Part shown: in pieces, positions 24,684-35,959 of the stretch
Layout: each line of letters starts with the position of its first letter
How positions within the stretch are numbered: the first letter of the stretch is position 1
Assembly (NCBI RefSeq): GCF_004791585.1
Contig: NZ_SRUU01000016.1
Span: 1-64,000 of the forward strand
DNA length: 64,000 bases
DNA from: Mesorhizobium sp. M1C.F.Ca.ET.210.01.1.1
GTDB lineage: Bacteria > Pseudomonadota > Alphaproteobacteria > Rhizobiales > Rhizobiaceae
Reading direction: 5' to 3'
The notes under the pieces: model-generated
The model's database searches: none
What the model was told of the DNA's origin: nothing
The model's input: only the letters and a program-made list of their open reading frames with translations
Program-made: the position numbers and the translations under genes

Positions 24684-24879
24684 TCTCCCCTTCTCCCCTT
24701 GTGGGAGAAGGTGGCCGAGCGAAGCTCGGTCGGATGAGGGGTGTTCCAGCTTGGCGGCCACGTTCATCGATATCCTGGCAAGCGACAAGATTACCGGCGT
24801 CTCATTCCTTCCAACACCCCTCATCCGTCTCGGCGCTGCGCGCCGATCCACCTTCTCCCGCAAGGGGAGAAGGAGAGGC
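24684..24879. repeat. Composite palindromic element (family A), copy 2
   Basis: The same element as 3545-3741 in the opposite orientation. The arm with 'ggtggccgagcgaagctcgg' comes first, and the arm with 'cggcgctgcgcgccgatcc' second. The spacer read backwards shares 'tggaaggaatgag' with copy 1. It occupies the gap between the hydrolase start and the TPR gene stop. Confidence 0.85.
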
Positions 24880-24881
24880 GC

Positions 24882-26000
24882 TCACCCCGCCGTGCGCGCC
24901 ATATGCAGATCCACGAACTGGATCCCCTTCTGCGCCAACCTTGCCCATTCGGACTCCGCGTCGAGCTCAAGATACCGCGCCCAGAGCCCACGCGCCTCGG
25001 CAAGATTGCCGGCATCGAATTCCAGCCGGGCGAGGTTGAACACCGGGTCGGCATAGGCCTTGTCGAGCGCGATTGCCTTCTGCAGGTGCCTTCGCGCCGA
25101 GGCAACCTTGCCTTCGTCGCTCATCAGGCCGGCGAGGTTGAACCAGGCTTCGACAAAGCCCGGATCGAGTTTTATCGCGCGGGCATAGTCGTGCGCCGCT
25201 TCCGCCACACGGCCGGCACCGCGCAGGCAGTTGGCGCGGTTGAAGGCGGCTATGGCGTCGCCCGGGTCGATCGCCAGGCAGCGCTGGTAAAGCGCTGCCG
25301 CATCGTCGTGGCGCCCCTCCTCTTCCGCGGCTTCGGCCTCGGCGAACAATTCCTCCAGCGTGTCGTCTTCCGATGATCCGAGATCGAACAGCAATTGGCC
25401 ATCGAGCTCGCTCGTGCCGTCGTCGAGATAGATCGCGTCCGGGCGGCCGTGCTGGGAGCCGAGGTTGAGCGACTTGGCGGTGAGCGAGGCGACCGGGCCG
25501 GAGCGGTGCACCGAGCGCGCGATCGCGCCCCAGCTGGCGCCGCTGGCGATCAGGCCGGCATATTTCCTGGCCAGGATCAGGTCGCGGAAGGAATAGGGCT
25601 CAGCGTCATGCTCGAAGGCGTCGAACAGCGACAGCAGGTCGAGATCGTCGCCGGCCAGGCGCGACTGGTCGATGAGCGACTGCCGGGAGAGCGACGATGC
25701 CTCCGGCGCCTTCATCAGGCCGAGCAGGCGCAAGAAGCCGTTCTCGCTGGTGAGCGTGCGCCCGGCCTCGCGCTCGGCTTTCACGCGGCGCTCGATCTCG
25801 GCATCGCCGGTCCGGCTGGTCGCGGCTTTCGCCAGCAAGGCGCGGCCGAACACGACATGGGTAGTGCGCCGCGTGACGCCGCGCCTCAGCTCGGCATGGC
25901 GGCGCTCGACCTCGCGCGCCGCGAGCCTGAGCGGAAAGGCGGCCAGCGCGCCGACGACGCCGAGGACGGCGCCGGGAACGATCACCGGCCCTCCGGTCAC
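24882..26000 (-). CDS. MerR-like HTH/TPR protein linked to ku
   Basis: A 372-residue protein. The N-terminus (about 1-25) is hydrophobic and could be a membrane anchor or part of the fold. About residues 120-165 ('EPYSFRDLILARKYAGLIAS' and 'GASWGAIARSVHR') resemble the MerR-type helix-turn-helix of TPR-MerR fusion proteins, with the 'ELDGQLLFDLG' segment that follows it in that group. The C-terminal third (about 225-372) has four TPR units such as 'AAALYQRCLAIDPGDAIAAF'. Its ATG overlaps the ku stop (ATGA), so it is translationally coupled to ku. A role in regulating or assisting end joining is inferred from this context. Confidence 0.75.
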   Translation of the reverse strand: MTGGPVIVPGAVLGVVGALAAFPLRLAAREVERRHAELRRGVTRRTTHVVFGRALLAKAATSRTGDAEIERRVKAEREAGRTLTSENGFLRLLGLMKAPEASSLSRQSLIDQSRLAGDDLDLLSLFDAFEHDAEPYSFRDLILARKYAGLIASGASWGAIARSVHRSGPVASLTAKSLNLGSQHGRPDAIYLDDGTSELDGQLLFDLGSSEDDTLEELFAEAEAAEEEGRHDDAAALYQRCLAIDPGDAIAAFNRANCLRGAGRVAEAAHDYARAIKLDPGFVEAWFNLAGLMSDEGKVASARRHLQKAIALDKAYADPVFNLARLEFDAGNLAEARGLWARYLELDAESEWARLAQKGIQFVDLHMARTAG

Positions 26001-26908
26001 TTCTTGCTCTTGCCGACGGCCTTCAGCAGGTTCGCCTTCAGCGGGTTCTCAGGCGCGCCGCCGCCGGCGGCCGCCTTCTTGGCGGGTTTTGCCGGCGCTT
26101 CCTCGGCCTTGCTCTTCGACTTGGCGGGCGGCTTGGCTTGCTGCGACAGGCTCGCCTTCAGCGCATCCATCAGGTTGATGACGTTGCCGCGCTCGGGTGC
26201 GGCCGCGATGATCGGCTTGTGGCCTTTCAGCTTCTCGCGGATCATCGCCATCAGCGCCACTTCGTAGCGATCCTCATAATTCTTCGGATCGAAGTGGGTT
26301 TCCTTCTGCTTGATCAGCGCCTGGGCAAGCTCCAGCATTTCCGGGTCCGGCTTGCCGGCCGGGATGTTGCCGAAATATTCAGCCGTGCCACGCACTTCGT
26401 TGGGATTCCTCAACGTGCAGACGAACATGCCGTTCTCGCGCGCGCCGATTGTCACCACGCGCTCGCGGCTGGAAAGCACCAGGCGCGCGATAGCGAGCTT
26501 GCCGGATTTGCGCATGGCCTCGCGCAGCACCGCGAAGGTCTCCTCCGCCATGGCGCCGTCGGGGGCAAGGTAATAGGGCGAATCCTGGTAGATGACATCG
26601 ACCTCGCCCTCGTCGACGAAGGCCTCGATGTTCATCGTGTGGTTGGATTCGATCCTCACCGCGTCGAGGTCGGCGTCATCGATGATGATGTACTGCTTGT
26701 CCTCGTATTCGTAGCCGCGCACCAGATCCGAACGCTCGACCAACCCGAGCTCGGGATCGACCGGCTTCATGTTGATGCGGTTGTGGGTCTTCTTGTGCAG
26801 CTGGTTGAACGAGATGCGCTCGCTCGCGCTGGTGGCCGGATAGAGCCGGACCGGACAGCTGACGAGGCTGAGCTTGAGGTAACCTTTCCAACTTGCCCTG
26901 GGCGCCAT
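25997..26908 (-). CDS. ku: Ku DNA end-binding protein
   Basis: A 303-residue bacterial Ku that binds DNA double-strand ends and recruits LigD for non-homologous end joining. The N-terminus 'SWKGYLKLSLVSCPVRLYP' and 'ISFNQLHKKTHNRINMK' is diagnostic, followed by 'VRGYEYEDKQYIIIDDADLD'. The C-terminal tail (after about residue 255) is Lys/Ala-rich (KPPAKSKSKAEEAPAKPAKK), as in Ku proteins with DNA-binding tails. Start ATG 26908 follows 'aggagttcatc'. ligD lies upstream on the same strand, and the stop overlaps the next gene by 4 bp. Confidence 0.96.
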   Translation of the reverse strand: MAPRASWKGYLKLSLVSCPVRLYPATSASERISFNQLHKKTHNRINMKPVDPELGLVERSDLVRGYEYEDKQYIIIDDADLDAVRIESNHTMNIEAFVDEGEVDVIYQDSPYYLAPDGAMAEETFAVLREAMRKSGKLAIARLVLSSRERVVTIGARENGMFVCTLRNPNEVRGTAEYFGNIPAGKPDPEMLELAQALIKQKETHFDPKNYEDRYEVALMAMIREKLKGHKPIIAAAPERGNVINLMDALKASLSQQAKPPAKSKSKAEEAPAKPAKKAAAGGGAPENPLKANLLKAVGKSKK

Positions 26909-26943
26909 GATGAACTCCTACGCGGCCATGCACTGACACTATG

Positions 26944-27000
26944 TTGGAGCATGGTCTTGTCCAAAACCCGGTTCCCGCTTCTTGGGACCATGCTCTTTGC
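26944..27000. repeat. Family E-like short repeat
   Basis: 'ttggagcatggtcttgtcca' with return arm 'cttgggaccatgctctttgc' around 'cggttcccgcttc'. It is related to the element at 23832-24034. It lies just upstream of the ku start in the 406-bp ligD-ku gap. Confidence 0.6.
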
Positions 27001-27144
27001 AGCGCTTTTCGTCCGGAGGACGATTGGCGCCGTGGAAATCCTACACCGACCCTTCACCTTACAGCCGAATTCCTAGCGAAGTGTTCTTGGGCCGGGTTGG
27101 CGCGGAGGATAGTTCAAATTGTAGGAAGCGTCGATGGCCGCCGC

Positions 27145-27314
27145 CCCTCCTCGCCTCCGCGAGAGCGGGGGAGAGGTGGCTCGGCGAAGTCGAGACGGAG
27201 AGGGGGAATGGCGCGAGCCTTGATGCTTCGTGGCGCCCTGACCACACTCGCTGGCACTGCCCCCGCTCCGGCCGCTGCGCGGCCACCTCTCCCCCACTTC
27301 GTGGGGGCGAGGAA
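27145..27314. repeat. Family C palindromic repeat pair
   Basis: The left arm is 'cctccgcgagagcgggggag' plus 'aggtggctcggcgaagtcga' and 'gacggagaggggga'. The right arm, inverted, is 'ggccacctctcccccacttc' and 'gtgggggcgagga'. The same pair is at 54887-55013. It abuts the ligD stop and fills much of the ligD-ku gap. Confidence 0.75.
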
Positions 27315-29804
27315 CTAGCGCTCCACCACCGGCAGATCCCTGGCAAACTCATCGATCTCCGCCCAGGGATCGCCCGACGTCTCCAGCAGGCCCGGCAGCG
27401 AGGCGTAGTTCAAATCCTCCGGCGCGTCGATCGTCTCGAGATCGGTCCAGCTTACTGGCGTCGAGGCCGGCAAATTGGTGCGGGCGCGCAGCGAATAGGG
27501 TGCGGCGGAGGTGTGGCCGCGGGCGTTGCGGTGGAAGTCGATGAAGATGCGCTTCTTGCGGTTTTCCTTGCCCATGGTGGTGACAAACGTGTCCGGCGCG
27601 CTTGCCGCAAGCAAAGTCGAAATGGCGCTCGAGGCCTGGTGCAGTTTCTTCCAGTTCTGCTTCTGCGTCACCGGTACCGTGATGTGGATGCCCTTGCCGC
27701 CGGAGGTCTTGGCGAAAGGCACCAGGCCGAGGCTCTCCAGCCCGCCCTTGATATGGACGGCCGCCTCCACCACTTCGCGCCAGGAAATCCCCTCGCCCGG
27801 GTCGAGGTCGAAGACGATCTGGTCGGGCTTGTCGAGTTTCGTGCGATGCGTGCCCCAGGTGTGGAACTCCACCACGCCGAACTGCGCTAGCGCCAGATAG
27901 CCCTTGGCGTCCTCGACCGAGAGATAGGTCTTGGTCTCTCCTTCCGAATTGGTCGATTCGAACACCGCTACCGAAGGGGGCATGCCGGTGAAGGCGTGGC
28001 GCTGGAAAAAGCAATCCTGCGGCTTGCCGGTCGGGCAGCGCACCAGCGACACCGGACGGCCGATGATATGCGGCAGCATGAAATCGCCGACCAGCGCGTA
28101 ATAGACGGCGATGTCGAGTTTTGTCGGCCCGGTCTTGCCGAACAGGCGGCGCTCCGGATTGGTCACCCAGATGGTGGCGAGGTCGGACTCCGCGATCAGC
28201 CGCTTGCGCTTGACCGGCACCGGCGTGGTCAGGCCGCCGACATCGCGCAGGCCCCGGAAGACGCCGTGGCGCAGCGCATTGTCGGCGGTGCGGTTGGAAT
28301 AGTGGATGCGGGCCGACAGCAGCGGCTTCACCCAATGCATCTCGCGCATGATCTCGCGCGGCACGCCTTCCGGCGGCGTGGCGCCCGCCGTCAGCCGCTC
28401 CAGCCGGGCGAGCAGGTCCCGCGCCATGTCGCTGTCGAAGCCGGTGCCGACCTTGCCGCGGTAGTGCAATTCGCCGTCCTCGAACTCGGCCATGCCGAGT
28501 GCCGCCAGCCCCTCGGCCCGGTCGGAGATCGTGTAGCCGGCGATGATGAAATCGTCCTTCTGCAGCGCCTTGACCTTGGTCCAGCTCTTGGTGCGGCCGC
28601 TCTGGTAGATGGCGTCGGCGCGCTTGGAGACGACGCCTTCCAGCCCGAGTTCCGTCGCCTGCTCGTAAAGCCCGCGCCCGTCGCCCTCGACATGGTCGCT
28701 GAACTGGATGGCGGAGTTGGCGGCCTGGCCGGCGAGCAGTTCGGCAAGCAACGCCTTACGCTTCTGCAAGGGCGCCTTGCGCAGGTCCCAGCCGTCGAGA
28801 TGGAGAAGATCGAAGGCGTAGAAATGCAGCTTCGAGCCGGCACCGGAAGACAGCGCGTCCTGCAGCAGCGCGAAGCGGGAGATGCCCTTGTCGTCGAGCA
28901 CCATGATCTCGCCGTCGATGATCGCCCGGCTGACCGGCAGGCGCGAAAAAGCTTGAGGGAGGTCGCCGTAGCGCTTCGTCCAGTCGATGCCGCCGCGGGT
29001 GATCAGGCGCACCTCGCCGTCGACGACATGCGCCATGGTGCGGTAGCCGTCGAATTTTATCTCGTGCAGCCAGAGCTCGCCGGTGCGCTCCGCCGGATCA
29101 TCGCCACCCGGCGGCTTCGGCACCTGGGTGGCAAGCTGCGGCTCGATGCGGCTCGGCGGCTCGCCCCTCACGGCGCCGGGCAACGCGCCCGGCTTTAGCG
29201 AGCCGGGCTTGGGCGGCAGGCGCGGCGGCTTCTTTTCGGCGACCAGTTCCTCGATGCGGCGGCCTGACTTCACGCTTTCCGGCCGCGCCTCGAGGATGTT
29301 GAGCGTGGTGTCGGCGGCAAGGTCGCGCTCCTTGAACAAGAGCCAGTTCTTCTTGTTCTCGTCCTCGCCGGGTTTCGGCTTCAGCCTGGTCAGCATCCAG
29401 CCGCCGTTCAGTTTTTGCCCGGCCAGCCGGAACTTGAAGGCGCCGGTGCGCAGGCTTTTCTCGACATCCTCCATCGGCGCCCAGGTGCCGGCGTCCCAGA
29501 CGATCATCGGCCCGCCGCCATATTCGCCCTCGGGGATGACGCCCTCGAAGTCGATATATTCGATCGGATGGTCCTCGGTCTCGACGGCAAGACGCTTGTC
29601 GGCCGGGTTGAGCGAGGGCCCGCGCGGCACCGCCCAGCTCTTCAGCACGCCGCCGACTTCGAGGCGCAGGTCGTAGTGGTCGGCGGTGGCGTGGTGCTTG
29701 TGGACGACGAAGCGGTTGCCGCCGCCGACCGCTGGCCCGCCGGCGGGCTCAGGGGTCCTGCTGAATTCGCGCTTGGCCCGGTAGGATTTGAGCTTGGAGG
29801 GCAT
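27315..29804 (-). CDS. ligD: Multifunctional DNA ligase LigD
   Basis: An 829-residue non-homologous end-joining enzyme with three domains in the order phosphoesterase-ligase-polymerase. The 3'-phosphoesterase (about 10-165) has 'VVHKHHATADHYDLRLE'. The ATP-dependent ligase (about 225-530) has the adenylated Lys in 'HEIKFDGYRTMAHVVDG' and 'EGVVSKRADAIY'. The C-terminal primase/polymerase (about 545-829) has the metal-binding DxD in 'IVFDLDPGEGISW'. All catalytic motifs look intact. It is followed after a repeat-filled 406-bp gap by ku. Confidence 0.96.
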   Translation of the reverse strand: MPSKLKSYRAKREFSRTPEPAGGPAVGGGNRFVVHKHHATADHYDLRLEVGGVLKSWAVPRGPSLNPADKRLAVETEDHPIEYIDFEGVIPEGEYGGGPMIVWDAGTWAPMEDVEKSLRTGAFKFRLAGQKLNGGWMLTRLKPKPGEDENKKNWLLFKERDLAADTTLNILEARPESVKSGRRIEELVAEKKPPRLPPKPGSLKPGALPGAVRGEPPSRIEPQLATQVPKPPGGDDPAERTGELWLHEIKFDGYRTMAHVVDGEVRLITRGGIDWTKRYGDLPQAFSRLPVSRAIIDGEIMVLDDKGISRFALLQDALSSGAGSKLHFYAFDLLHLDGWDLRKAPLQKRKALLAELLAGQAANSAIQFSDHVEGDGRGLYEQATELGLEGVVSKRADAIYQSGRTKSWTKVKALQKDDFIIAGYTISDRAEGLAALGMAEFEDGELHYRGKVGTGFDSDMARDLLARLERLTAGATPPEGVPREIMREMHWVKPLLSARIHYSNRTADNALRHGVFRGLRDVGGLTTPVPVKRKRLIAESDLATIWVTNPERRLFGKTGPTKLDIAVYYALVGDFMLPHIIGRPVSLVRCPTGKPQDCFFQRHAFTGMPPSVAVFESTNSEGETKTYLSVEDAKGYLALAQFGVVEFHTWGTHRTKLDKPDQIVFDLDPGEGISWREVVEAAVHIKGGLESLGLVPFAKTSGGKGIHITVPVTQKQNWKKLHQASSAISTLLAASAPDTFVTTMGKENRKKRIFIDFHRNARGHTSAAPYSLRARTNLPASTPVSWTDLETIDAPEDLNYASLPGLLETSGDPWAEIDEFARDLPVVER

Positions 29805-29854
29805 GGGTTAGGCGTCGAAGCGCAGAACGGACAATGGCAAAGGCCGCGTTCCTT

Positions 29855-30018
29855 CACGCCCCCCTCTGTCCTGCCGGACATCTCCCCCTCTAGGGGGGAG
29901 ATTGGCAGTTCGAGCGCTGTCGCTGCGCTTAAAACGTCGGCGATTGGCGAAGGCAGTGGCGAGATCTGATCTCCCCCCTTGAGGGGGAGATGTCCGGCAG
30001 GACAGAGGGGGGCGCTGT
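29855..30018. repeat. Family B palindromic repeat pair
   Basis: Two inverted arms: 'cctctgtcctgccggacatc' with 'tccccctctaggggggagat' on the left, and 'tgatctccccccttgagggg' with 'gagatgtccggcaggacaga' on the right. About 70 bp lies between, including 'gattggcgaaggcag'. This is the complete form of the element whose single arms are scattered through the window. It lies between ligD and the small gene at 30057. Confidence 0.85.
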
Positions 30019-30056
30019 CCCGCCGGCCTTGCCGTCGTCATCCCAGCAAAAGCCCT

Positions 30057-30281
30057 TCAATCGTCGGCAGCCGGCGTCAGTTCCAGCTCGGCCGGCGAAA
30101 GCCCTTGCCTCAGTTGCGAGAGCCGGAACTCGTCGACCCAATAGGCCTCGCCGTCGACCAGTACGCGCGCGCTATAGGCGCCGCCGGAAAAGCTCTGCGC
30201 GGTGACATAGACCTTGTGGCGGTCGAGCGCCTTCTTCACCGCCGCGCGGCGGGAATTTTCTCTGGCGACGGGACTGGCCAT
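30057..30281 (-). CDS. Small conserved-looking hypothetical protein, 74 aa
   Basis: A soluble 74-residue protein: MASPVARENSRRAAVKKALD at the start, a beta-rich middle ('KVYVTAQSFSGGAYSARVLV' and 'DGEAYWVDEFRLSQL'), and an acidic end. ATG 30281 follows 'gagtgaggcc' and is preferred to the longer frame at 30311. I do not recognise the family. It sits upstream of ligD on the same strand, but a repeat pair separates them. Confidence 0.6.
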   Translation of the reverse strand: MASPVARENSRRAAVKKALDRHKVYVTAQSFSGGAYSARVLVDGEAYWVDEFRLSQLRQGLSPAELELTPAADD

Positions 30282-30412
30282 GGCCTCACTCGAAACACGC
30301 TGCCGCTGCAACAGCGGCTGCCTTAAGGATGGCGGAGAGCGGCGGGCGAGTCAATTTCGGCGCTGCGGCGGCGCTCACCCCGTCAGAGTCGACACGTTCT
30401 AACGCCGCTGAA

Positions 30413-30449
30413 CTTCGCCATCGACGGCCTTGACCCGAAGATGGCGAAG
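30413..30449 (-). terminator. Hairpin downstream of groEL
   Basis: Arms CTTCGCCATC and GATGGCGAAG (perfect 10 bp, 17-base loop) lie 10 bp past the groEL stop. There is no U-run, so it may be a transcript-stabilising or Rho-linked hairpin rather than a classical terminator. Confidence 0.45.
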
Positions 30450-30458
30450 CGGGCCGCC

Positions 30459-32414
<1,956 letters not shown>

Positions 32415-32912
32415 ATGGTTCACATCCGGGCGATGGCAAAGAACGACATCGCGGCCGTCTCGCGGCTGCTCGGCCAGTCCTGGCGGCGGACCTATTCGCC
32501 GATCATGGGCGAGGACACCGTTGCCCGGCTCTCCGACGAGAAGCATGCGCCGGAGAAGCTCGCGGCCGAACTTGCCGACGACGACAAGATGTCGTTCGTG
32601 GCCGAGCGGACGGACGGCTCGATCGCCGGCTATGCCATGGCGGCGATGGACGGGAATGGCGACGTCACGCTCAACCGGCTGCATGTCGAGCCGGCAGAAT
32701 TCGGCATGGGTCTGGCGGTCGATCTCCTGCACGCGGTGCTTGCCGCCCATGCCGGCATTCCCTCGATCGCGCTGGAGGTGATCGAGGGCAACGACCGGGC
32801 CATCGCCTTCTATCGCAAGCACGGATTCGAGGTGGTCGAGCGCCGCCCGGCTGCGCATGGCGTCGGCGGTCACGCCTCGCTGATCATGCGCCGGTTGCTG
32901 CCGATGGCGTAG
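32415..32912 (+). CDS. GNAT N-acetyltransferase
   Basis: A 165-residue acetyl-CoA-dependent acetyltransferase. Motif A is 'LNRLHVEPAEFGMGLAVDLL', with the acetyl-CoA loop slightly diverged (FGMGLA). Motif B is 'IEGNDRAIAFYRKHGFEVVE', a very typical GNAT end. The acceptor substrate is unknown. ATG 32415 has a strong ribosome site (aaaggagg), so I chose it over the upstream frame start. It is divergent from groEL and followed by the BA14K remnant. Confidence 0.9.
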   Translation: MVHIRAMAKNDIAAVSRLLGQSWRRTYSPIMGEDTVARLSDEKHAPEKLAAELADDDKMSFVAERTDGSIAGYAMAAMDGNGDVTLNRLHVEPAEFGMGLAVDLLHAVLAAHAGIPSIALEVIEGNDRAIAFYRKHGFEVVERRPAAHGVGGHASLIMRRLLPMA

Positions 32913-32947
32913 ATGGCCGGTCAGGCGGCGGTCCGCGGCCGCAGCGC

Positions 32948-33244
32948 CTGCATCACACCTTCCTAGAAGGCGCCGCCGGCGGCGTCTATTGCTACAACGG
33001 CTATCGAGGCTATTGGCGCGTGCGGCCCGGCTACCATTACTACAACGGCTACTGGTTCCCGGCCGCCGCCTTCGTGGCCGGCGTCGCGGCGGCCACGGTC
33101 GCGCCGCCGCCCCGCCCGGCGGCGCGCCTGGCCGCCACGCATGTGCGCTGGTGCTCGGAGCGCTACGTCTCCTACCGCGCGTGGGACAGCAGCTACCAGC
33201 CCTATGACGGGCCCCGGCAGCAATGCTGGTCGCCTTATAGCTGA
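32948..33244 (+). pseudogene. BA14K-family remnant lacking its N-terminus
   Basis: The last 98 codons of a frame ending at TGA 33242-33244 match the C-terminal half of BA14K proteins, Brucella-type lectin-like immunogens. Key segments are 'YCYNGYRGYWRVRPGYHYYN', 'GYWFPAAAFVAGVAAATV' and 'HVRWCSERYVSYRAWDSSYQ' with a 'QQCWSPYS' end. A complete BA14K has an N-terminal signal peptide; none is encoded upstream, where the frame runs into the GNAT gene in another phase. No ATG with a ribosome site precedes it. I infer a 5'-truncated gene. A GTG at 33021 could start a short internal product. Confidence 0.65.
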
Positions 33245-33449
33245 GTTGAGCGGCTGTTCGCCGAGAGCGGCGATCCGGGTGGTTCCGTCAGGGTCCCGAG
33301 GGAGTGGATCGGCCGGAACCACCCGCCCGCCTTGTGTCCTTCCCAAGACGATCGCACCATACTCCCTTGCCTTCTGCCTCCCTTGATCTTGATCAAGCCG
33401 ACGCGGCTGGACGTGTTCCGTTCCGGCCCTATAATTTCGCGGGCGCTAA

Positions 33450-34478
<1,029 letters not shown>

Positions 34479-34517
34479 GGCGGCATTCCTGGTGGATCAC
34501 CTCTGACGCTGGCGGGG

Positions 34518-34556
34518 CGTCCCCTTCCGTCCTGTCGGACAGAGGGCGAAGGAATG
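34518..34556. repeat. Family B repeat fragment
   Basis: 'ccccttccgtcctgtcggac' then 'agagggcgaaggaatgc' is a short, diverged arm of the 29855-30018 element. It lies in the gap between the convergent ends of the aldo/keto reductase gene and the small periplasmic protein gene. Confidence 0.55.
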
Positions 34557-34585
34557 CTACCTGGCAGTCTTTGCCGTTGAGCGCA

Positions 34586-34810
34586 TCACTTCTTGCAATC
34601 CACCATCGCTTCCATCGCCTTCCTGGCCTCGCCCTCGCTGGCATATTTCTTCTTGCCGAGATCGATAACCAAGGTCCCGTCAGGTTTCTTCGGCACGATC
34701 TCGCACTGCTTCGAGACGGCATCCCTGGCGACCCAATATTCCTCGGCCGCCATGGCGGGCAGGCCGGCAATGCCAGCGGCGAGGATTGCGATGACGATGG
34801 GGCGAACCAT
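34586..34810 (-). CDS. Small secreted hypothetical protein, 74 aa
   Basis: A 74-residue precursor with a signal peptide ('MVRPIVIAILAAGIAGLPAM', cleavage after AMA). The mature part is about 53 residues: 'EEYWVARDAVSKQCEIVPKK', then 'DLGKKKYASEGEARKAMEAM' and a final VDCKK. The two Cys (QCEI and DCKK) could form one disulfide. Similar short secreted proteins of unknown function are common in Rhizobiales. ATG 34810 follows 'ggaggccagc'. It lies downstream of the GST gene on the same strand. Confidence 0.75.
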   Translation of the reverse strand: MVRPIVIAILAAGIAGLPAMAAEEYWVARDAVSKQCEIVPKKPDGTLVIDLGKKKYASEGEARKAMEAMVDCKK

Positions 34811-34929
34811 GCTGGCCTCCATTGCGCGCGTTGCGGGCGGCGCTTCGGGCTGACAGCGCCGGCGCGCTGCTTTTCGGAAACGCCCCGCCGCGACTTCCGT
34901 TCCGGCAACTTCGTGGAAGCGCGCTTCGC

Positions 34930-35559
34930 TCAACCGCCCGAATGCGGATCGATGCTGTAGGGATGCACCGGATAGCCCGGGCCGATCGTCTCGCTCACCC
35001 GATCGATCCAGGCGCTGACCGCGGGATAATCGGCAAGCGAAAAGCCGCAATCCTCGGCGCGGTGGCTGTAGGCATAGACGGCGATGTCGGCGATGGTGAG
35101 CGAGCCACCGACGAGGAACGGCGTGACCTGCAGGCTGCGCTCGAGAGCGCCGAGCGCGCGGGTACCCGCCTCGCGCTTACCGGGAACAAGCGCCTGGTTG
35201 CGTTCCAGCCGTCCGGTCAGCGTCCAGAAGCGCAGCGAGCCAATGACCGGCTCGACATAATACTGCTCGAAGAACAGCCACTGCATGACCTTGGCGCGCG
35301 CAAGGCGGTCCGCCGGCAGGTAGGGCGTGCCCTCCGCGACGCAGGTGAGGATCGCGTTGGACTCGGCGATCGCCTGGCCATTTTCCACCGCGAGCACGGG
35401 AACGGCACCGGCTGGATTGAGCTTGAGGAAGGCCTCCGTGCGGCTTTCGCCCTCGAAGATCGACACCATACGTGTCTCGTAACCGATGCCGAGCAGCCCG
35501 AGCAGGACGCGGACCTTCCAGGCGTTTTGCGACGGCAGGTAGTCGTAGAGCGTGAGCAT
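34930..35559 (-). CDS. Glutathione S-transferase family protein
   Basis: A 209-residue GST. The N-terminal thioredoxin fold has 'LPSQNAWKVRVLLGLLGIGY', the cis-Pro motif 'LNPAGAVPVLAVENG' and the glutathione-contact 'IAESNAILTCVAEGTPYLP'. The C-terminal helical domain follows from about residue 85, with 'LTIADIAVYAYSHRAEDCGF' (N-capping box). Asn/Ser in 'PSQN' would be the catalytic candidate. The frame stays open far upstream to 36300, but ATG 35559 (MLTLYDYLPS) is the only start consistent with the fold, with 'agggatccagcc' ahead. Its function, detoxification or thiol transfer, is not specified. Confidence 0.92.
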   Translation of the reverse strand: MLTLYDYLPSQNAWKVRVLLGLLGIGYETRMVSIFEGESRTEAFLKLNPAGAVPVLAVENGQAIAESNAILTCVAEGTPYLPADRLARAKVMQWLFFEQYYVEPVIGSLRFWTLTGRLERNQALVPGKREAGTRALGALERSLQVTPFLVGGSLTIADIAVYAYSHRAEDCGFSLADYPAVSAWIDRVSETIGPGYPVHPYSIDPHSGG

Positions 35560-35959
35560 GGCTGGATCCCTCCCTTGGCAACGATTGGCTTCGCATGCCG
35601 CGATCACGAGCGCCACCCGATTTATGCGGCGATCCGCTGGCGTGGAGGCTCCAGGATCTCGACCAGCCTCGCCCCTATGCTCCCGGCAAGCGGCCGGCAT
35701 CCGAGCTCCATGATCAAATCTGCCGGCAGACGGAATACGGGTCTTGACTTCGGTCGGACAGCTTCCAGATCGACACTTGCCGGTTGCCTGAGGGGACCGG
35801 CGACGCCGCCGGTTTGCCGGCCGCGGCTTGTTGGCCACGATTTGCGGGCCATGTGGGTAACGGACCCGATGCGACGGCGCGGTTCGACTTGAGAGTCTCA
35901 CGATCCCAGGCCAGGACATTCGACGACATCCTGACGCGACCAGATGAGGAGGAAATGCA
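35560..35959. other. 400-bp gap between GST and hsp20 genes
   Basis: A divergent promoter region. I see no supported gene and no clear ROSE thermometer (no U-rich anti-Shine-Dalgarno strand near the hsp20 start). A strong 'gatgaggaggaaatgca' ribosome site precedes hsp20. Open frames across it are extensions of GST or shadows of hsp20. Confidence 0.5.

Noticed and set aside
35700-35959. ROSE-type RNA thermometer upstream of hsp20
   Set aside because: No conserved anti-Shine-Dalgarno 'UUGCU' strand is visible near the ribosome site.
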